DNA from: Neofusicoccum parvum | Lineage: Eukaryota > Ascomycota > Dothideomycetes > Botryosphaeriales > Botryosphaeriaceae | Assembly (NCBI GenBank): GCA_020912385.1 | Contig: CP087208.1 | Coordinates: 992,001 to 1,056,000 of the forward strand | Length of the DNA: 64,000 nucleotides | Direction of reading: 5' to 3' | Part shown: positions 10,301-20,731 of the stretch, in pieces | How positions within the stretch are numbered: the stretch's first letter is position 1 | Layout of the letters: each line of letters opens with the position of its first letter | Translations under genes and position numbers: made by a program | Notes under the pieces: model-generated | Told to the model about the DNA's origin: nothing | The model's database searches: none | Seen by the model: the letters and a program-made list of their open reading frames with translations, nothing else

Positions 10301-13300
10301 AAGTCGCTGATGTAGTCGGCAAGTGGCGTCGCGTCAAGGCCTCTTGTATCTTTGTCGGTGGCATCGTAAATCTCCGGTGCTTCCAGATACTCATCCTCTG
10401 CATCAGTTTGTGCGACAGCAGATGGATCATCACGCTCCAAACGGCTTATGAGGCTGTGATGCATTGACTGGAGAATGTCACGTTTCTTCTTCAGGTTTTC
10501 GTGGTGGTGTTGATAGACGCTCAGCTTCTCTTCAAGCTCCCAATCGTCTTCAGTGGTGGACCGCAGAATTCTGAGCTGCTGCTCGCCAATGTCGCGCTGA
10601 CTTTGCTCAATCTGCTCGAGCACCTTCTTCAAGCGCTCTGAGATCAAGTTGCACTGCACGCGCCGAGGATCATTCTGCTTGGACATGACGCAATAGTGCG
10701 TAGGCTCGTTCCCGAACGGGCTGGATCGGTGAGGATCACCAGAGATGTTGTCGTGATGGTCCGTCTGCCGGAAGTAAGTGAAACGAGGTGCGAATGCGAG
10801 CGGTAAGATCTTCGTGTCGGGGTTGCTCTCTGCAGGAAGAATCCAGTCCAGCTCAACAAAGTCGTCCATGTCGACCCACGAGAGGTCATTGTCAGGAATG
10901 GTGAACTTTGAAAGGTCTACTCGTGGATCGTCCTGGTTCTGGTACGAAGCCAGCGTGTCCTCCGTAGCGTCCTCGATGTCACTCTGCTCCGTGCCACTGA
11001 TGGTAGCAGACACAGCACGGATATCTGCCGAGATGAAGTCCAATTGAACCTGGTTGATACGCATACCCGTTGTCGTGGCTGGCTTGTCGGCGTTTTTGGC
11101 CGAGGATCTGAACTCTTCTCTTCGCATGTGGATATCGAGCATGAAACTATCCAATCGCACCTTTAATCCAGTCGCAGAAACCACGCTCTTGCCGTAATCA
11201 TCGGGATCCTTGTGTTTGTAGATGTGGCTCATGTACAGCGGCGACAAAAGGATACTGAACTTGATAGTGGCAAGATGGCGGCCGAACTTCTTACCCGACT
11301 TATCAACACCTGGCCAAAGAGCTCCTTGTCGAACTGGTAAGGCCATTGCACCAGAGAACAGAGACCACCAGCTGTAGAAGTGGCTAAAGAACCTAGGCGT
11401 GAGGTGGACACTGTTGTAGTTTGCAGAAGCCTTGGTATTTGCGACTGACCAGTCTCTGTCATGCGGAGCGGCGATTGCGACAGACATGTGGATGTGGTGG
11501 CTGCGGAAGCCTTTGAAAGCATCGTAAGGCTTGCCGCCGGACGGTTGGGCGAAGTCTGGGTGCTTGAGGATGACGTTGTAATGCGGCTCGAAATCGAAGG
11601 ATCGTTTGCCTTCGTCTTCTCTTTCAAACACAAGCCCAACTAGCCACCTCACATTTCCAGAAAGCTTCATGGCTGTCTTGCGGAACGAAGCCCCTTGCTT
11701 GAAGCTAGAGCCACTCATGATGCTTTCCGTGTCGGATTCCTCCTGGTCCACCATGCGAGCATAGTGGCTCAGGTCCGGCACAGCGAGGATGCAGACGCCA
11801 CTGTCCACCGTGATGAACTTCTTGGGGTCGTCTTCTTGAGCAAGGTTGAGTCGGACATCGTTCCTCCAGCACATGGTAAATCCAGCGCCATCTCCGGTAA
11901 CCTTGTAAGGATCGCGGGAGCCCTTGAGGATGAGATGAACATCGCCATCGCCCTTCCACGCAATATTGATCTTGGAATGGAAAGAAAGTCTGATCTTGTC
12001 CCAGAAACCGACCTTTTCGGAAGGGTCCATGGCAGCCTTGGTGAAGCCCTCGATAACTTGCATCATATCCTGAATGGCAGGCTGGTATGAAGTGCCCCAA
12101 GTAATCCTGGTCGGATAGCTGGTGTTGACCTCAACCTTCATGTCTGAGTACGTCTTCACCGGGGCGATGGTGCGGCGGACGCTAACGGTGAAGCCACCGC
12201 TCTTCTCGCCTGACTCTAGAATCTCGGGTGGCACAACTTCAACGTCGACCAATCGACTCGACTCCTTGTCTCTGTACTCTTCGGCGATAACGAAGTCCGT
12301 CTTCAATGCCAGACTTGGTAGACGTGCAGACTGCCCAGCGCGAATGGCGGGCACGTGAATGAATGGAAGAGGGTAGTCTCTCAACGTCAGCCGAGCCTCG
12401 CCCACGTTGATTTGAACGCTCATAGGAATGAGCAGCGAGTACTGCATGTCGACAGGCATACCCTTGCCAATCCGGTTCACATAGGCAGGGTACTCAGAGA
12501 TTGGGAAGCTGGGCTTGTCAACGATGAAGTTGAGATCGCTGACCAGGAACGCCATCAAGGCAGGACGTTGCGGTATCGCCAAGATAGTCTCCGTCTGCTC
12601 AATTTCCTCGGGCATGTCGTCGATGCCCCAGAACATGGAGCGGATGTCTCTGATAGCGGTGTGTTGGAAGTTCATGCCTTGATCAATTCTCCTCTTCCAA
12701 CTCTGTGAATGGAGTCTGTTCAGCTTTTCACGCGCTTGCTCGATGTGGATCCGTGCATTGTCGTCCAGCTCAGCAGTGCCATCCACGTCGTATCGCATCT
12801 GGCGCCCACGTTCAGTCTTGGGAGAAGTAAGACGAGGGTCACGGTCGGCGCTCCTGCTCCTTCTCTCCTCTGCGGCAGTATTTCGTCTTTGTGAGCTGCG
12901 TCCACGACCCGGATGTGCAGATCTAGCACGATTACCGGTATTTCCCCGACGTCGGTCGCTTTCCGTGAGCTTCCTGGCCTTGATTTCAAACGCTTCTTCC
13001 CTGGCGAGTCTTTGCCTCTGTTCGAGCAGGCCCAATCGGAAGATGGTACCAAGCTTCCACTCGAATCCTCCTTCTTCAATCTCGAATAGGAGGGCTTGGC
13101 TGCGGATCGAGATCCTGGGTACCTTCTTAGGGCCCTCCGGGGGTTTATCAAGGACGTACTCATTGGACTGTGTCCTAAAGCGATGATGCAGTTGCTCAAC
13201 TGTCTTGATGGTGTTCGTGATGTTGTCAAAGACGTGGTGAACGACGAGTTGATGAGGCACACCTATCCGGACGGCTTCAGTAGCAACATCTATCGACTTT

Positions 13301-16182
13301 TCCTCTGTGACAGTTGTTCCGTACTTTCGCCTGGCGGACCGGAGGTCTACACGAAGACCTTTGATGCTGACCATACGGGCCCAGATTTTCTTGAGACCAG
13401 GAGCTTCCGTATACAAGCGGAGCAACTTTGCACGTGCAAATGGCGACGCCCATCTGTGGCGACCCGCATCGAATCCTTGGACCTGGAGCATCAATGGCGG
13501 GTCCTCTGGCATAGTGGCCTTGGCTTGGATGAATGCAACCCTGAAGTCGACGGTGATGATTTCCGGCTTTGAGGGAGTGGTTGGTACAGTGTGTACGGTG
13601 TCTGCAGCTTCAGTATCCGGCACAGTAAGGTGTCTCTGGTGTGTCGGAGCTGCTGGGGTCGTGGATGCAAAAGCAGTTCGGTCAGCATACTGCTTGACAA
13701 AGGCTCTCCGCAGAACCATTGTTGCGACACCGATTGCAAAGTGTCTGTACAAAGAGTAATGGACGAAGAGGCTCTTTGCGAAGGAGTTGATGTGGAAGAC
13801 CGGCCCTTGGATGTCGGTTGAGGTGGTGAAAGCCACTTCAAAGCGTGGCAGCTTGAGGAACGACTCCTCCTCCCGGGAATCAGAAGACTCGATGACGAAT
13901 CCCTCCAAACCTGCGACATGTATCGCCAGGCGTCGGCCATCCGTCTCAGTCATCTTTCTCTTGCGCGGAGCTGGCGAAGCCGGAGGAGATGATGGGGACG
14001 TCGCCCTCAGTTGAGACTCAGTGGGCACGGTTCTGCTGGTCGCCCTACGTCTTGATATCCGAGATCCTGCATCCTCCGTTTTGTCGGCCTTGTACTCCGC
14101 CGTCCACGAATCCAGATGCAGCGCACAACCACGGGAATGCTCCGAAACACCTGGATCAACACCAGCCACTTCCACGTTGAAATCAGAGCCTTGCACCTGG
14201 AGGTGGGTGAGCCATTTAGGTAGTTTGCGGACAAAGTTTGGCTTGTTCTTCGAAGATGATCGGGTCTCCTTGGAAGCTTCGTAGGTCCGCAACTGCGCAA
14301 CAATCTGACGTACACCTTCACTGATCTCAGGACGGACCATGAAAATGTTAAACGTCTCGAAATTCAAACCAACGACAACCGAGACCTCGGGCGATGCATC
14401 AAGCTGTACTTTGAATTCCGTTGCTTCCGTCACGAGAAGGTTGTGCTTCTCGCCCGATGCAGTCTGATAGTAGAGCTCGTGGGATGCCATACGGAAGAAG
14501 GATGCCAAAGAGTAGTGCAACTCTCCTCCAGCGGAGTGGGAAGACTCAACATCCAAAGATAAAGATGACATATTCGAGATCAGCAGATCGAACTGGTCGC
14601 TGTCTTTCTTTTCGGGCTCCATTGGAGGCAGAGTGACTCTGATGACAGGCTCATGCACCGAGAATTTGACATTGGCTTTGGGCAGCAAGCGGGACGCAAC
14701 ATGCCTTTTGGTGTGAGGGTGCTGGCCTGAAGCACTTTTGCGGTCCGATCTTTGGAGCAAGGCGAGTATAAGTGGAAGATGTCTCGGGTCGAGATCCAGT
14801 GACGGGGACGTGACGACGAAGTTAGCAAACAGCATGTTGGTATTGCGTTCAGCGACATCTCTCTCCCGGTCCACCTGGATTGTTTTTGAAGGAAGCGTGG
14901 TCTTGAGCGTCATGGTCGCCATGGGAATGTACAGAAGCCTTTCTGGGTGATCTTGTCCATGGTCTATGCCCACCGAAATCGCGATTGCCGCAATCAGCGC
15001 TTGATGTGCAATATCATGAGGCGAAAAGTACATCAAGTGTGCTGGGCTCCGGGGATCCAGACGAAGAAGGTCGAATCCAAACTCCTTCATCGACATATTG
15101 AGGAAGACGGGGCTTTCCTTTGTACTTCCATCCCGGATCCGCTTCGTGAGGCCGAAGAAGCTGACGGCAAACTGAATCTCCTGGATTCCGCGCAAGATGG
15201 AACTGACGAACTCCTTGGAATCCGACACGGTCTGGACGATCTCTTCCTCGCGGCTTCCTGGCCGCTCCAACTCCTCCATTACATCATTAAATGAATAGCC
15301 TGAATTTCCTCCCAGGGTATCGTTGCTGACGTCCGTCTTCTTTTTCTCCTTAACCCTCTCCAAGCAGGTGTGAATGTCATCAAAAGGTACGTTAAGGCGG
15401 CCCAACTTGAGCGCAATGGATGCATCGCGCAGCCCGTCCAAGTCTTTGTACAGCAACCCGTGCACGTTCAGGGTGAGGTGGTCCAAAATCTCGGTAGACT
15501 CCTGGCCTTCCGGGCTGAAGAGGATATTCCGAACGGTAAAGATCCATTCGGCCGGGCTCTGGTGCTCCGTTTTTGACCTTCGGTGCTGGAAAAGCCGGCT
15601 GCGATCGACCATCTTCTTCCTCGTATCGACAGCAGCGGTGAACTGGGCAACCTGGACGGATCCGACATCCTGGATGACCAGGGACGTGGATGTAGCGACC
15701 ACGTCGAACAGGCGGATCCAGTCGAGCTTCCTGTGCAACCTTTTTATCTTCTCCTTCGTCTCCGTCAACTTCTGCCACGTCCTGCTTCTCTTGTGTCCCT
15801 TCTTGAACCCGCCCTTGGCTCCGTCCGAGCCCTTGTGACCCTCCTTTGTGTGCGCCAACGATCCATTTGCCTGCGGCTTGGGTGCGGGACTCTTGGGCGG
15901 GGTGGCTCCCAACTTGTTGAGGTCTACGGAAACCTTGAGCTCCTCGAGCACGACGCTGACGTACGTGGGCTGGGCGAAGGTGGGCCGATGGAGCGATATC
16001 CTCAGGCCGCGAACGTCAAGCCTGATGCCATCCTTGGGGGTGTAAGATATGCGGCGCAGACCGTACCAGCCGAGGCGCTGTATAGAGATGCCGGTGACGA
16101 TGCGCAGGAGGGCGAAGACGACAAAGGTCGAGAGGTAGAGCAGGACGAGGAGGCCGGACAGGAAAGAAAGGGTGGTGGCCAT
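7336..16182 (-). CDS. FMP27: FMP27/BLTP2 bridge-like lipid-transfer protein
   Basis: A single uninterrupted frame of 2948 residues. It starts with a hydrophobic helix (residues ~5-30, LSFLSGLLVLLYLSTF) that would anchor it in the ER, followed by the RLGWYGLRRISY region common to the RBG/VPS13-like family. The signatures that name the Fmp27 domains are visible: an SW-type segment (FYSWWSLFSGAM, ~residue 1600), GFWDK (~1391) and WPPW (SWPPWVPFEV, ~2183). A coiled-coil region lies around 1850-1915. The conserved C-terminal block (FAYIKIPSMVLCLSYKG, ~2710-2790) precedes a low-complexity Ser-rich tail. Family members (yeast Fmp27, animal Hobbit/BLTP2, plant SABRE) form long hydrophobic grooves at ER-plasma membrane contacts and move phospholipids. 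The length fits the family. The ATG at 16182 immediately precedes the membrane helix, so the start is convincing. Confidence 0.95.
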   Translation of the reverse strand: MATTLSFLSGLLVLLYLSTFVVFALLRIVTGISIQRLGWYGLRRISYTPKDGIRLDVRGLRISLHRPTFAQPTYVSVVLEELKVSVDLNKLGATPPKSPAPKPQANGSLAHTKEGHKGSDGAKGGFKKGHKRSRTWQKLTETKEKIKRLHRKLDWIRLFDVVATSTSLVIQDVGSVQVAQFTAAVDTRKKMVDRSRLFQHRRSKTEHQSPAEWIFTVRNILFSPEGQESTEILDHLTLNVHGLLYKDLDGLRDASIALKLGRLNVPFDDIHTCLERVKEKKKTDVSNDTLGGNSGYSFNDVMEELERPGSREEEIVQTVSDSKEFVSSILRGIQEIQFAVSFFGLTKRIRDGSTKESPVFLNMSMKEFGFDLLRLDPRSPAHLMYFSPHDIAHQALIAAIAISVGIDHGQDHPERLLYIPMATMTLKTTLPSKTIQVDRERDVAERNTNMLFANFVVTSPSLDLDPRHLPLILALLQRSDRKSASGQHPHTKRHVASRLLPKANVKFSVHEPVIRVTLPPMEPEKKDSDQFDLLISNMSSLSLDVESSHSAGGELHYSLASFFRMASHELYYQTASGEKHNLLVTEATEFKVQLDASPEVSVVVGLNFETFNIFMVRPEISEGVRQIVAQLRTYEASKETRSSSKNKPNFVRKLPKWLTHLQVQGSDFNVEVAGVDPGVSEHSRGCALHLDSWTAEYKADKTEDAGSRISRRRATSRTVPTESQLRATSPSSPPASPAPRKRKMTETDGRRLAIHVAGLEGFVIESSDSREEESFLKLPRFEVAFTTSTDIQGPVFHINSFAKSLFVHYSLYRHFAIGVATMVLRRAFVKQYADRTAFASTTPAAPTHQRHLTVPDTEAADTVHTVPTTPSKPEIITVDFRVAFIQAKATMPEDPPLMLQVQGFDAGRHRWASPFARAKLLRLYTEAPGLKKIWARMVSIKGLRVDLRSARRKYGTTVTEEKSIDVATEAVRIGVPHQLVVHHVFDNITNTIKTVEQLHHRFRTQSNEYVLDKPPEGPKKVPRISIRSQALLFEIEEGGFEWKLGTIFRLGLLEQRQRLAREEAFEIKARKLTESDRRRGNTGNRARSAHPGRGRSSQRRNTAAEERRSRSADRDPRLTSPKTERGRQMRYDVDGTAELDDNARIHIEQAREKLNRLHSQSWKRRIDQGMNFQHTAIRDIRSMFWGIDDMPEEIEQTETILAIPQRPALMAFLVSDLNFIVDKPSFPISEYPAYVNRIGKGMPVDMQYSLLIPMSVQINVGEARLTLRDYPLPFIHVPAIRAGQSARLPSLALKTDFVIAEEYRDKESSRLVDVEVVPPEILESGEKSGGFTVSVRRTIAPVKTYSDMKVEVNTSYPTRITWGTSYQPAIQDMMQVIEGFTKAAMDPSEKVGFWDKIRLSFHSKINIAWKGDGDVHLILKGSRDPYKVTGDGAGFTMCWRNDVRLNLAQEDDPKKFITVDSGVCILAVPDLSHYARMVDQEESDTESIMSGSSFKQGASFRKTAMKLSGNVRWLVGLVFEREDEGKRSFDFEPHYNVILKHPDFAQPSGGKPYDAFKGFRSHHIHMSVAIAAPHDRDWSVANTKASANYNSVHLTPRFFSHFYSWWSLFSGAMALPVRQGALWPGVDKSGKKFGRHLATIKFSILLSPLYMSHIYKHKDPDDYGKSVVSATGLKVRLDSFMLDIHMRREEFRSSAKNADKPATTTGMRINQVQLDFISADIRAVSATISGTEQSDIEDATEDTLASYQNQDDPRVDLSKFTIPDNDLSWVDMDDFVELDWILPAESNPDTKILPLAFAPRFTYFRQTDHHDNISGDPHRSSPFGNEPTHYCVMSKQNDPRRVQCNLISERLKKVLEQIEQSQRDIGEQQLRILRSTTEDDWELEEKLSVYQHHHENLKKKRDILQSMHHSLISRLERDDPSAVAQTDAEDEYLEAPEIYDATDKDTRGLDATPLADYISDFNNRFVIHNAQVKWNNALRNIILRYIHQVSQRRGFVYYMSRRAVKFILDIVDEQNKAKEPPPSPGARPRTMSTPLSPQADDDIDVKDRIQQLLDDGKKFVNANDPDMVGEEAPKPNADNANEDIAQEFMAQNAYHVRLIAPQIQLQSEKNPKSAVLVTAKGMQLKVIEVMDKDRVEDDVSGLVQRRFSAAMDSLQIFVTSTKTFSTEYLHMYSGNRYGAAAGTSWPPWVPFEVMFEFDTNPYGFSRVVQRTSASLRYDKFNTLRLKYNDDISGEDNAHANCPDSAESRVDHLWVEFPHVRAVCDSMQYYAMYIIVLDLLLYSEPLERQRSEKLEKIMLASDFSDLNGAPELVVSLQERIHQLEEIKNRFQIHEQYLDREGWKNRIELERTLSENEEELFFMMKAITTSQRKSDDRAAEAAQPTGLLRYLITASEIVWHLVREGNESLAEFQLGNASFDRTDNSDGSNLNSMEIERIHGLNLLPDAMYPEMIAPYLDEKGAFVEGRDTKMLRVHWYMLEAIAGIPVMDHFEVNLFPLKVQLEREIGKKLFEYIFPGVGSNAFENGGFSPFMVKQMLPAQDEEGEAEGGEGESPVGQASPEVTSIHSHRASIDGSGPGALELRLQPTLTLPDQSRPKSSSGLSSRKGNASGHLDLGSFKMFDASSRTGTSLFRNLHTSAGTKDSSDTLTIASARPSSRRSSATKLSGMSDEKSKNRFAIARTPSSTRKERSEADDINQMMNRASNYMTFAYIKIPSMVLCLSYKGKGNRNVEDLHDLVFRMPTIEYRNKTWSNLDLALALKKDVIRALISHTGAILNNKFHRPKDKGRFKQITNPSILLNTSGDASTTTSDKDSSRDRSPADTSTPDEPRRSFTSGRESQFSHADSFSSSARSVTGTTWTAGSGNGTGGSAILEEPVTFADEISQVDDRDTASIRQGPNTLHRAITAMSYRSRDKEPAAEDPEESNRMKSRLLLGKKFMKSLGQQSPSSK

Positions 16183-18218
16183 GATGTCGCCCGCTCGTGG
16201 GCCATGCGCGAAGGGAGAGCGGGGGGCAGTCGGTGTTGCGGAGGTTGAGGAAAGGTGGCTCGCGCACGCTCAGTTCGAGGGGCGAAAGGGGCCGGGCGAT
16301 GCGACCAAATTGCGGGCTATCGTGACCCCATTGCCGTCTGGCGTGGACGCAGGTCGAGAGGAGCAGTCTTTTCGGGGCTTGTCGAAACAAGGCGGCGCGG
16401 CTCGCGGCAGAGCCGGAGGACGGCTGGGGTCTTGGAGGATTCGAGGACCAGGATGACGTCGCTAATGCTGCGGGCTGATGCAAGCGTGTGGCGCGGCGCT
16501 GCAGAATGCTGAGGAAGCTGGAGGCGGCGAGTGCGGGCGCGAATGCAGGCGCGTGTTTCTTCAGCAATCTTCGTGGTTGCAGGGGGAGAGGTGGGAGGCG
16601 TCTGGCAGAGCTGACTCGCTGGGAGAGCGCTGGTGTTGGCGGCGATCAGCGCGACAGCAGACCTCCGCGGCCAAGCTTCGTGCCCGCGCCGCGCTCACAC
16701 CTCGCTTTCCTCGCCCAGCGGACGCCTGGGAATCCCCGTCCCAACTCTCCCGCAATGGCCGCGCACGCCCGCGCTGCTGGGTTGCGAGCCCGCCGCGCCG
16801 CGCCTTCCGCTGCGCTTCTCGAAGAAACCAGATCTGGAACCTGCAGATCGCGACGGCCAGCCGCCGATAGTGTCTGGAGATCCCAATAGCGCCATAGAGG
16901 GGGGTGCTGCAGCCGATGGCTAGCGTGCAGAAACACACACAGCAGCCCGCGCAAGCAAGCACAGCACTGATCCAACCCACTCATCCCGACAGCTCGAGCA
17001 CCCGTTCTGCGAGACTGTTGCATCTGGGCGAATGCTCCAACCCCCATGCGCATTTTCGTGCTAGTCGTCTGCTGCAGCCCCACGATCAAGGGACCCGGCG
17101 CGTCGCGCCCCAAAGCACTGCGAAGCGCGCCGCGAAGGCGCCGTGACGCCTGCCACGCGCAAACCCTCGAGCCCTGAGGCCAGTCTTTCCTGAGGCGAAT
17201 CCGTCCTGCTTCCCTGATCAACGCTGTCATCTCGCCTGCTGTTCTCATGCAGATGAAGTCTTCATGCGGGCGGCGCAACGTGGGAATCTGCAATTTCCAC
17301 TTTTGGCCTCCGAGCCTACTCCGCAGCCCGCTTCCTTCTCATCAGGGCTCGGACGGACTTAGGCAATCCTCCGGAGATACATGCAGTCGCCGCCGCAGTG
17401 GGTAGCAAGGCCGCACGCCTGCCATTACTCCGCGAGCAACAAGGAAACTGGTTGTACGGGACGTTGTAGCATCTATCCGGACGGCCTTGATGTGCAAACC
17501 GAAGCACCTCTGCATCCGGATGGATGCTTGAGCACCCCGTCAATGGGCTTGGCTTGAGCGGGCGGCAGCCGGTTTTGCTGCGACACGCTGCGCCGCTGCA
17601 AGCATCCATACGGATGTGTTCGCAATCCATTCGGAGCTAAGCATCAGTTTTCTCTGGTTCGGAACTCAACTCCACGGCTCCCGACTGGGGAGCATTAGCG
17701 AGGAATACGAGTGGACGGGTTGTTGAGTGGTCACGGAAAAGTAAGTTCACGGAGACGCGTGGCCAGAGCTCGTCAGATGGACGGTGCAGCCAGAGTGCAG
17801 AAATTCAGGAGAGCGTGCTGTACCCCGTTCGCCCAAGTCGCCGGGCCTTCCGTCCCTGTTCTCGATGTGAAAAAGAAGGAAAGCCATGTTTTGTGGCTTG
17901 GAAAGCGGCACGGGACAGCAGTAGCTCCATCCATCCCTGCTTCTGTCCCGAGTTCTCGAACCTTGCCTCGTTCGGCATAGAACTCCTCTTAGCCTAGCTC
18001 TCTTATACCTCATCTTAACATCATCGTACATCACGGCACTTGCAACAACACTCGACAGCCATTAACTCTTGCAGCATGGGAACCGCAAACGACATGAATT
18101 TCGCTTTGTGGATCTTGCCCAAAGGTCTGTATGGAATAATACAGTATTCAGAATCCCCTACCTCCCACCAGCGAATAGGCCGACTCAGTGATCGACACCA
18201 TTAGCAACAGCAGGAGCT
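16183..18218. other. Intergenic, no protein gene seen; three copies of a dispersed motif
   Basis: Promoter of FMP27 and 3' side of the WW-domain gene. The GC-rich part (16.2-17.3 kb) gives long overlapping frames on both strands with Arg/Ala/Pro-rich translations and no family features; I treat them as spurious. Between 17467 and 17616 three related, alternately oriented copies of the dispersed hairpin motif are found. Confidence 0.55.
17467..17616. repeat. Cluster of three TCCGGATgaATGCTT-like motifs in alternating orientation
   Basis: Seen directly: TAGCATCTATCCGGAC at 17467-17482, GCATCCGGATGGATGCTTG at 17512-17530 and GCAAGCATCCATACGGATG at 17598-17616. The second and third are inverted copies of each other with one mismatch over about 18 nt. 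Related copies occur at 1962, 23357, 57933 and 57980. Function is unknown. Confidence 0.5.
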
Positions 18219-19275
18219 TTAGTCATCGTAAGCCTCCTCGTACGCCTCCTCGTACGCTTCACGAGCCTCCTCCAACTCCTCCTTGTCACTACTTGAGACG
18301 GAGCCACCGGAACGGGTCTCGTCGGGCAGGTCATCCGTCGGCGGGGGAACGGGATCGCCGTAGTACTGCTGAGAGGGCGCTTCGCGCGCCTTCTCCTCAT
18401 CCGAATCCTCGGTCATCTCGTGGGCTGTTGGGCAGGCTGATCAGCAAACATGGTCTGGCCAGCGAAAAAGAAAAAGAGCAGTGGGAATGCGACTCACCAA
18501 CGACAGCGCCGAGGACGGCGCCACCGACAACACCCGCTCCGGCGGCGGCGACCATGGCACCGGTGCTGTGGCCCTCCTTCTTCTCCTTCTTCTCGACGTC
18601 GCCGTAGTACTGCTGCTGGTTCTGGCCGTGGGCGCCCTCCTGGCCGTAACCACCACCGTAGCCAACCGGCGGGGCGGCATTGCCGTACTCGTTGTAGAAA
18701 CCGCCGCCGGCACCGCGCGAGGCCTCCTGACCGAAGCCGGGCTGTTCCCACTGTGTGCGACCACTGGCGGGCTCGGCGTAGTAGGCACGGTTACGGTGGG
18801 AGTCCCAGTGCTGGTACCATCCGGAAGGAAGCGGCGGCGGGTCGAAGCTGGGGGGCGGAGGCGCCGGGGGTGCGCCGTAGCCCTGCGGGGGCTGGCCGTA
18901 GCCCTGCTGGGGCTGGCCGTAGGGAGGCTGGCCGTAGCCTTGCTGCTGGGGAGGAGGAGACTGGTAGTGCTGGGGCGGCGGCTGGCCGTAGGGCTGCTGG
19001 CCGTACTGGGGCTGGCCGTAGCCTTGTTGAGGAGGAGGCGAAGAGTAATGCTGGGGCGGAGGCTGGCCGTAGCCGCTCTGGTCGTAGTAGCCACGGGAGG
19101 CTTCTTTTGCGCAAAGCGTTAGCTTCATTGCACGACAAGCCTACGTGGACCGGCACTCGGGTGAGGTGATTTCAGGTGAGCGCATGTACGTACCGCCCTC
19201 GCCGTGCTTCTCCTCCTTCTTATCGCCCATTCCAAGGCCTTCGAACTCCTTGGTGATCTTTTTGAAGAACGACAT
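18219..19275 (-). CDS. WW-domain protein with GYGQP repeats and glycine-zipper segment
   Basis: Spliced gene, exons 19194-19275, 18498-19103 and 18219-18424 (introns 90 and 73 nt, both GT...AG). The product has 297 residues. Exon 1 encodes a charged start (MSFFKKITKEFEGLGMGDKK). Exon 2 begins with a Tyr/Gln/Pro/Gly-rich region holding about ten GYGQPP-type repeats, then one WW domain (~residues 118-150, LPSGWYQHWDSHRNRAYY ... WEQP) with both signature tryptophans. WW domains bind Pro-rich ligands such as PPxY. Next come a Gly/Asn/Tyr-rich stretch and a small-residue hydrophobic run (GAMVAAAGAGVVGGAVLGAVVG region) resembling a glycine zipper. Exon 3 encodes an acidic tail with EEAYEEAYDD. The gene body is recognisable but no characterised orthologue comes to mind, so the cellular role is open. 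The phase is consistent at both junctions. Confidence 0.85.
18885..19085 (-). repeat. In-gene GYGQPP/QYGQ repeat tract
   Basis: Degenerate 15-30 nt repeats on the minus strand encode tandem GYGQPP, PPPQHY and QYGQ units before the WW domain. They form a low-complexity, prion-like Tyr/Gln/Pro tract that could vary in length between strains. Confidence 0.7.
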
Positions 19276-20731
19276 GCTGGGCAGACGTCCTGCGGCGCAA
19301 TTGGGGTGAGAGGCGGGGTGGGGTGGTGCGTGGAATGAGCAGAAGAGAGGGAAAGGCAGAAGGTGGTGCGCTGGAGGGCGAGAGCTCTTATACCAGCAGC
19401 GCGTCCCCGGCCGCGACCGCGGTAGAACTGGCCCTCCACGTAACGCACGCACGCACACCGCAATGGAAGCTTCCAAACAGCGCACCGCCTGCTGCCAGGC
19501 CGCGGGCACCGCGTCCCAAAAGCATCAGCCACAAAGCCCCTCCTTCGCCATCGACAAGCGAGCCCAGCACCGCCCCTGCACGCGCCAACACAGCCCACTC
19601 TCGCCTTGATTGGACCCTGTGAGGTCACTCGCCATCTCTCTCGCGCGGCCAGCGGGCCTGTGGGGGACGGCGCCCAACGGACTGGCGACGCAGCGTGTCC
19701 GCTCCGTCCCACGCGCTGAGGGACGCTCATAATTCCCGCACGCCGGCCGCCAGGAGCGCTCGGAAAACGGCATCTCCAGCTGTCCAGAGAGGCCTAGTGG
19801 GGCTTGGAGCGCGACGTGAGGCTCTTCTCCCATAGGCTCACCCACCGGGCCGGCCCTGTCGGCCCTATCCGCCAAGACGCGGTGATTGCGCCAATGTGGC
19901 ACGCGTGGGGATGCGACGCTCGAATTGATGGGCTTCCTGGCCTTGGCCCGCGCGCTGCATGGGCGACGACCGTCTGGCGCGGTTGCTGATGTGGCTGATG
20001 CCCCGCGATGCCTGTCTCGGCGGGCATGTTGAGAGATTTTCTGGCTCCCGCAACGCTGCGATGAGCTGTCGCGCCTCGCCCGCCCGACAGATACACTTCG
20101 AGCATCCGCGGTCCGCCCGGGAAACTGCCAGCCGTTGCCCTATCGAGACACCGCTGAAGGACGCGGAGTGTCAGTGGCTAATAATAGAGCGGGGATGCGT
20201 CCCCCGCGCTTGCGAAATGACGAGCGGCCACCCGGCTGACGCAGCGTGCGGCCTTTTCGTCCACGACGACGGAACTTCAGGAGACTCGCGCGGACAGGAG
20301 ACGTGGAAGACGCTAGAAGAGCAGCGGAGATGATGCAGGGTGATGATATTCAGATCAGGAAGAAAATCGCCGTCTACCGACGGCCAGGTGGTGCAGTCTG
20401 TCTAACGTACGCTCAGCGGTCCCCATAAAGTCTCCTGCAAAACAAGCCTGCAGCCCGCTCTGGGGCTGGAAGGCAGATAAACTCCTGAACTCCGGGGCGG
20501 CCATGTCTCGTGAAAATGCCCATCGCTCTGCGCTGCCTGATGCGTGCCCGTTGCTACCGTAAGACACCCCGCCGGAAAAGACTTCGTAAATGCGTCCCAA
20601 GCGCCAGGAATGCCGATGCTGTCTAGGAAAAGCAGAAAGTAAGAGGAAAAAGCGTAAGTCATGCTCGCAGGTGACGTTCACATGCTCGCCCGCAAGATGT
20701 CGACATGTGGCGCAGGCGCGCGGCGGGTCCC
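19276..20731. other. Intergenic, no gene seen
   Basis: 5' side of the WW gene and 3' side of the PQ-loop gene. Frames on both strands give Arg/Pro-rich translations without recognisable domains. No RNA gene was noticed. Confidence 0.55.

Noticed and set aside
16646..17293. 215-codon minus-strand frame upstream of FMP27
   Set aside because: Composition-driven open frame; no conserved features.
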